DNA of 64,000 nt from QZKY01 sp963666295 (lineage in GTDB: Bacteria > Pseudomonadota > Gammaproteobacteria > Burkholderiales > Burkholderiaceae_D): NCBI GenBank assembly GCA_963666295.1, contig OY762707.1:1426001-1490000 (forward strand), written 5' to 3'. The position numbers were made by a program, and so were the translations under genes. Below the pieces are notes generated by a model. The model was not told where the DNA came from. It saw only the letters and a program-made list of their open reading frames with translations, and did no database searches. Position 1 is the stretch's first letter, and each line of letters opens with the position of its first letter. Positions 60,742 through 64,000 of the stretch are shown here, piece by piece.

Positions 60742-60893
60742 CGCATTTGAGTACAAACACGCCCAAGTATGTTCGCGCGATCTGACCAATTGGACGTATG
60801 GTGAATCTGTGCCTGATTCTGCCACCAACGAATACCTAACGCCGCCTGTTGCCGCTGACCGAAAATTGACCCATTTAAGGGTGTTGTGCTGAT
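60735..60893 (+). pseudogene. Small gene interrupted by the IS21-type element
   Basis: ATG at 60735 overlaps the integrase stop; an AGGAG site lies about 9 nt upstream. The native part reads MTNAFEYKHAQVCSRDLTNW and then YGESVPDSATNEY up to about 60846. The last residues come from the IS end. No matching continuation was found on the right of the element, so the 3' part is lost or moved. The family is not recognised. Confidence 0.55.
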
Positions 60894-60951
60894 TCAAAAT
60901 TGACCCAGGTGTTTTACTAGTCCTGCTTAATTATTAGGCGGGAGATAAAAG

Positions 60952-62472
60952 GTGATCACCATGGAAATTTTGAGCAAGATAAGAAGGATGTATTTTCGCG
61001 ACGAGATGTCGCTGCACGCCATTGCCAAGCGCACTGGGCTGTCGCGTAACACGGTACGCAAGTGGCTCAGGAAGCCTGAAGTTGTTAAACAACCGAAGTA
61101 CGTCAGGGACAAGAAAGTCAGCAAGCTTTCCCCGTATCACGCCACGATCAGGCAGGCACTTCAAGCCGATCTTCACCGTTCCAAACAAAACCGACGCACC
61201 GCCAAAGCGCTGTTTGCACAAATCAGGGCTGAAGGCTATGAAGGCGGATATAGCCAGCTCACTGCCTTTATACGCGATTGGAAAGAAATCGAAGGCAAGG
61301 CGCACACGGCGTTCGTGCCGCTCACGTTCGGATTCGGCGAAGCATTTCAATTCGACTGGAGCGAAGAAGGACTGGTGATTGGCGGGATATATCGCCGGAT
61401 ACAAGTTGCGCACCTCAAGCTCTGCGCCAGTCGTGCCTTTTGGCTGGTCGCCTATCCGAGCCAAGGGCACGAAATGCTGTTTGATGCGCATACCCGCGCT
61501 TTCGCTGCTCTAGGCGGCATTCCGCGACGCGGGATATACGACAACATGAAGACAGCGGTCGACAAGGTCAACAAAGGCAAGGGGCGCGTGGTTAACGCAC
61601 GCTTTGCCGTCATGTGCGGCCACTACCTGTTCGATCCTGACTTTTGCAATGTGGCTTCAGGTTGGGAGAAAGGCGTTGTCGAGAAGAATGTCCAGGACAG
61701 CCGCAGGCGAATCTGGCTAGAAGCGCGGGATCGGAAGTTTGGCTCCTTTGCAGAACTCAACGTCTGGCTGGCAGACAAGTGCAAGGCATTATGGGGTGAA
61801 CTGCGCCATCCAGAGCATAAGACATTCTCCATTGCCGAAATACTGGAACAAGAGCGCAGCGACATGATGCCGATGCCGACCGCTTTTGACGGTTATGTAG
61901 AAAAGCCGGCCCGAGTATCAAGCACCTGCTTGGTATCCGTACTACGCAACCGCTACTCCGTGCCATGCGAGTTGTCCGGCCAGATGGTCAGTGTGCGCAT
62001 TTATCCTGATCGAATCAATGTGGTGGCGCACGATGCTGTCGTTGCCAGCCATGAGCGGCTGTTTGAGCGTGGGCAGGTTTGTTACGACTGGCAGCACTAC
62101 ATCCCGCTCCTTGAGCGCAAGCCCGGCGCACTGAGGAATGGCGCACCCTTTGCAGACATGCCTGCGTCACTCAAGCAACTCAAGTTTGGCTTGATGCGCC
62201 GTGAAGGCGGTGATCGGCTTATGGCGCAAGTACTTTCGGCAGTGCCAACAGCAGGTCTGGGTTCAGTATTGGTGGCAGTAGAACTCGTGCTTGAATCCGG
62301 CGTGCTCAGCGCAGAGCATGTTCTCAATGTGCTGGCCAGACTTAACGCTGCACCAATGCCGCCTTGCGTGGAAACGACCTTGAAGCTCAAGGAAGCACCG
62401 CTTGCTAATACTGACCGTTACGACCAGCTCAGGCATGAAGTTGCAGACATGACGGAGGATAACCATGCGTGA
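60952..62472 (+). CDS. istA: IS21-family transposase IstA
   Basis: 506 residues. GTG 60952 (GGGAG upstream) is chosen; ATG 60961 is an alternative. An N-terminal HTH (MSLHAIAKRTGLSRNTVRKWL) precedes the DDE integrase core: D135 in FQFDWSEE, D197 in GIYDNMKTAV and E244 in GVVEKNVQDSRRR. It cuts and joins the element ends with help from IstB. The istB gene overlaps its stop by 8 nt. Confidence 0.95.
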   Translation: MITMEILSKIRRMYFRDEMSLHAIAKRTGLSRNTVRKWLRKPEVVKQPKYVRDKKVSKLSPYHATIRQALQADLHRSKQNRRTAKALFAQIRAEGYEGGYSQLTAFIRDWKEIEGKAHTAFVPLTFGFGEAFQFDWSEEGLVIGGIYRRIQVAHLKLCASRAFWLVAYPSQGHEMLFDAHTRAFAALGGIPRRGIYDNMKTAVDKVNKGKGRVVNARFAVMCGHYLFDPDFCNVASGWEKGVVEKNVQDSRRRIWLEARDRKFGSFAELNVWLADKCKALWGELRHPEHKTFSIAEILEQERSDMMPMPTAFDGYVEKPARVSSTCLVSVLRNRYSVPCELSGQMVSVRIYPDRINVVAHDAVVASHERLFERGQVCYDWQHYIPLLERKPGALRNGAPFADMPASLKQLKFGLMRREGGDRLMAQVLSAVPTAGLGSVLVAVELVLESGVLSAEHVLNVLARLNAAPMPPCVETTLKLKEAPLANTDRYDQLRHEVADMTEDNHA

Positions 62473-63259
62473 TGTTGCAACAGAACTCAAGGCATTGCGC
62501 CTGCACGGCATGGTCAGTGCGTGGGCGGATTTGACGGTGAATGAACCATCTTCCACTCAAACATCGAAATGGCTGATTGAACACCTGCTTCAAGCCGAGA
62601 ATACAGACCGCCACATGCGCTCAATCACCAACCAGATGCGAGCAGCACGGTTTCCAGTGCATCGCGACCTAGCGGGCTTTGATTTTGCGCTTAGCAAAGT
62701 TGACCAACCGCTGATCAGGCAACTGGCAACGATGGAGTTTGCAGACCATGCACAAAACGTCGTGTTCATTGGCGGACCCGGCACCGGCAAGACGCACCTT
62801 GCTACAGCCATTGCGATAAGCGGAATAACCCAGCACAGCAAGCGTGTGCGGTTTCATTCCACAGTCGATCTGGCCAACATGCTGGAAAAGGAAAAGCGCG
62901 ATGGTAATGCCGGTCGGATTGCACGCTCCCTGATGCGTGTGGATCTCGTCATACTCGATGAGTTGGGATACCTGCCGTTCAGTCAGGTCGGCGGTGCCTT
63001 GCTGTTTCATTTGCTCTCTAAACTTTACGAACACACCAGTGTGGCCATCACCACGAATCTGAGTTTCTCGGAGTGGTCCAGCGTATTTGGCGACAGCAAA
63101 ATGACAACGGCGCTTCTTGATCGCCTGACTCATCATTGCCATATCGTTGAAACCGGCAACGAGTCGTATCGCTTTCAGCACAGCAGTCTGGCAGCAAAGT
63201 CTCGCATCAAATCAAGAGAGCAGGCCAGAAAGAATAAAAACGCCGAAACCCAATGCTAA
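62465..63259 (+). CDS. istB: IS21-family helper ATPase IstB
   Basis: 264 residues. A DnaC/DnaA-like AAA+ ATPase that assembles the IstA transposition complex. Walker A is GGPGTGKTHLATAI and Walker B is VILDELGYLPFSQ. Sensor-like ITTNLSFSEWSSVFGD and LLDRLTHHCHIV segments follow. ATG at 62465 overlaps the istA stop. Confidence 0.96.
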   Translation: MRDVATELKALRLHGMVSAWADLTVNEPSSTQTSKWLIEHLLQAENTDRHMRSITNQMRAARFPVHRDLAGFDFALSKVDQPLIRQLATMEFADHAQNVVFIGGPGTGKTHLATAIAISGITQHSKRVRFHSTVDLANMLEKEKRDGNAGRIARSLMRVDLVILDELGYLPFSQVGGALLFHLLSKLYEHTSVAITTNLSFSEWSSVFGDSKMTTALLDRLTHHCHIVETGNESYRFQHSSLAAKSRIKSREQARKNKNAETQC

Positions 63260-63394
63260 GGAAATGAAAAAAGGAGGTAATAAAAAACTGGCTATTTGTT
63301 AAACTTATCCACAGCTGCCATACCAAAATGCAGCTTCCGACCCTGGGTCAAAATTCAATCGGCACGGTGGGTCAAATTTCAATCAGCGCGAACA

Positions 63395-63516
63395 TTCGGT
63401 CTCAGATATGCGGCGGTGCAGCTTTCACAAGCGCTTGTCTTTCCCTCTTTGCTCCATTAAGGTAACGGCTTGATCCTGATTCCGCGTTTTTCTTTCATCC
63501 GCTACTACTAATATTT
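63395..63516. other. Short non-coding stretch right of the IS
   Basis: No gene or motif recognised in these 122 nt. It should hold the promoter of the next gene. An RBS for the GTG at 63517 is not evident. Confidence 0.3.
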
Positions 63517-64000
63517 GTGAAAGAGACTGAATTACTCTTTGAAGCCCATACCGTGCGCACCATCCTTGAAGGGCGCAAGACGCAGGCGAGGGCGATTATC
63601 GAGCCGCAACCACTCACCAACAAGGCAGGAAGGCCCTATTGGCGGACGCGCCACAATACGCCGCAACTTGTGAGTGTGAATGCCTGTCCGTTTGGTCAAA
63701 TGGGCGGCCGACTGTGGGTGCGCGAAGCTTATACGGCTTCTGGTCTGGATGGGATGGAAACTTACTACCGGGCTACGTCGCTTGGAGAGACTTCCCAGGT
63801 TGATTTGGGCGCTGAAAATGAGTGCCAGGAATCGCTTAGTTTTACGTTGGATGTTATTGGCGTTCAGGTTGATCGTTTGCACAATATTTCTCACGCAGAG
63901 TGTCTGGCAGAAGGGTATGCCGCGTTTGCAGAAATCTGTCTCGAACAGGACAAGGCGGCCGCGCTGGACTGGTATCGTTTGTCCTGGGAGTCGGATTATG
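63517..64000 (+). CDS. ASCH-like phage protein (5' part; runs off the right edge)
   Basis: From GTG 63517 the frame is open for 161 codons to the edge. The product reads VKETELLFEAHTVRTILEGR, then KTQARAIIEPQP, CPFGQMGGRLWVREAY, and later SLSFTLDVIGVQVDRLHNIS, AECLAEGY and WESDY. This is the pattern of small phage-encoded ASCH-domain-like proteins (RNA-binding-type fold) seen beside prophage genes. The ribosome site is weak and no earlier start exists before the stop at 63463. It indicates that phage-derived DNA continues beyond the window. Confidence 0.72.
   Translation, partial: MKETELLFEAHTVRTILEGRKTQARAIIEPQPLTNKAGRPYWRTRHNTPQLVSVNACPFGQMGGRLWVREAYTASGLDGMETYYRATSLGETSQVDLGAENECQESLSFTLDVIGVQVDRLHNISHAECLAEGYAAFAEICLEQDKAAALDWYRLSWESDY

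Larger units (their letters stand above)
60847..63394 (+). mobile_element. IS21-family insertion sequence
   Basis: About 2548 bp, with imperfect terminal repeats beginning TGTTGCCGCTGA on the left and TGTTCGCGCTGA (complement) on the right, each followed by TTGACCC after a short interval. A second inner repeat of the same type is seen at each end (60889 region and 63345 region), typical of transposase-binding sites in this family. The two coding genes istA and istB are intact. I see no matching target duplication: left flank ends ...ACGCCGCC and right flank begins TTCGGTCT. Confidence 0.85.

Noticed and set aside
63305..63313. Perfect DnaA-box TTATCCACA
   Set aside because: A single box inside the IS right end, without other boxes or an A/T-rich unwinding region; not an origin.
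1..64000. CRISPR arrays, cas genes and rRNA operons
   Set aside because: No regularly spaced repeats of 24-40 nt, no Cas motifs and no rRNA-like sequence were seen.
54481..64000. Right-hand attachment site (copy of the tRNA-Arg 3' end)
   Set aside because: I searched by eye for GGTTCGATCCCAGCC and close variants after 54480 and found none within the window.

Overview
The window reads as the chromosome of a betaproteobacterium, probably order Burkholderiales and possibly Oxalobacteraceae-like. This is an inference from gene order and protein style, not from a database search. Supporting blocks are ubiB/ubiE, ptsN-hprK-rapZ, TPR-lolB-ispE-tRNA-Gln-prs-rplY, rplU-rpmA-obgE-proB and mutM-mutY. 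Base composition is moderate, and coding density is high until about 54.2 kb.

Layout. 1-6.4 kb: a minus-strand run (ubiB fragment, Tim44-like protein, ubiE, DUF971, HIT, YqaA-like), then ilvA and queF on plus. 6.5-8.8 kb: ptsN-hprK-rapZ, a nitrogen-type PTS and HPr kinase block. A small inverted-repeat element (8834-8942) separates it from mutY and mutM. 10.9-16.3 kb: an envelope/translation block (TPR protein, lolB, ispE, tRNA-Gln, prs, rplY). 16.5-27.5 kb: photolyase, an ornithine-type aminotransferase, a probable small structured RNA (about 19482-19621), a cation diffusion transporter, mnmE, a NarL-type response regulator, glnS, an HDOD protein and an ABC-F ATPase. 27.6-35 kb: tRNA-Arg(CCU), a small zinc-ribbon-like protein, rplU-rpmA-obgE-proB, a diguanylate cyclase and exonuclease I. 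35-42.8 kb: a Lon-like protease and a tightly overlapped operon of AMP-forming acetyl-CoA synthetase, dehydrogenase E1 alpha, E1 beta, E2 and an acyl carrier protein. 42.8-54.2 kb: aldo/keto reductase, pyrD, aat, amtB with a sigma-54-type promoter, several unrecognised small genes, plsY, an endonuclease-fold protein, xerD, ogt, tsaE and a Tat-exported amiC.

From 54.3 kb to the end the window is accessory DNA. It begins at a tRNA-Arg(CCG) gene preceded by a duplicated 5' tRNA half. Next comes a gene-free stretch with repeated GTGAC pentamers. Then comes the most unusual locus: a coupled minus-strand pair made of an ATP-grasp ligase and a 676-residue protein whose C-terminal half carries a Cys...His...Asn arrangement like papain-fold peptidases. 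Behind it are a structured non-coding region, an XRE regulator divergent from an excisionase-like gene plus a DUF3596-type tyrosine integrase, a complete IS21-family element that interrupts a small gene, and the start of an ASCH-like phage protein.

The ATP-grasp/Cys-peptidase-like pair is my best candidate for an undescribed system. The sequence supports amide-bond chemistry (ligase) paired with a possible amide-cleaving or transferring partner, but substrate and biological role are not visible here.
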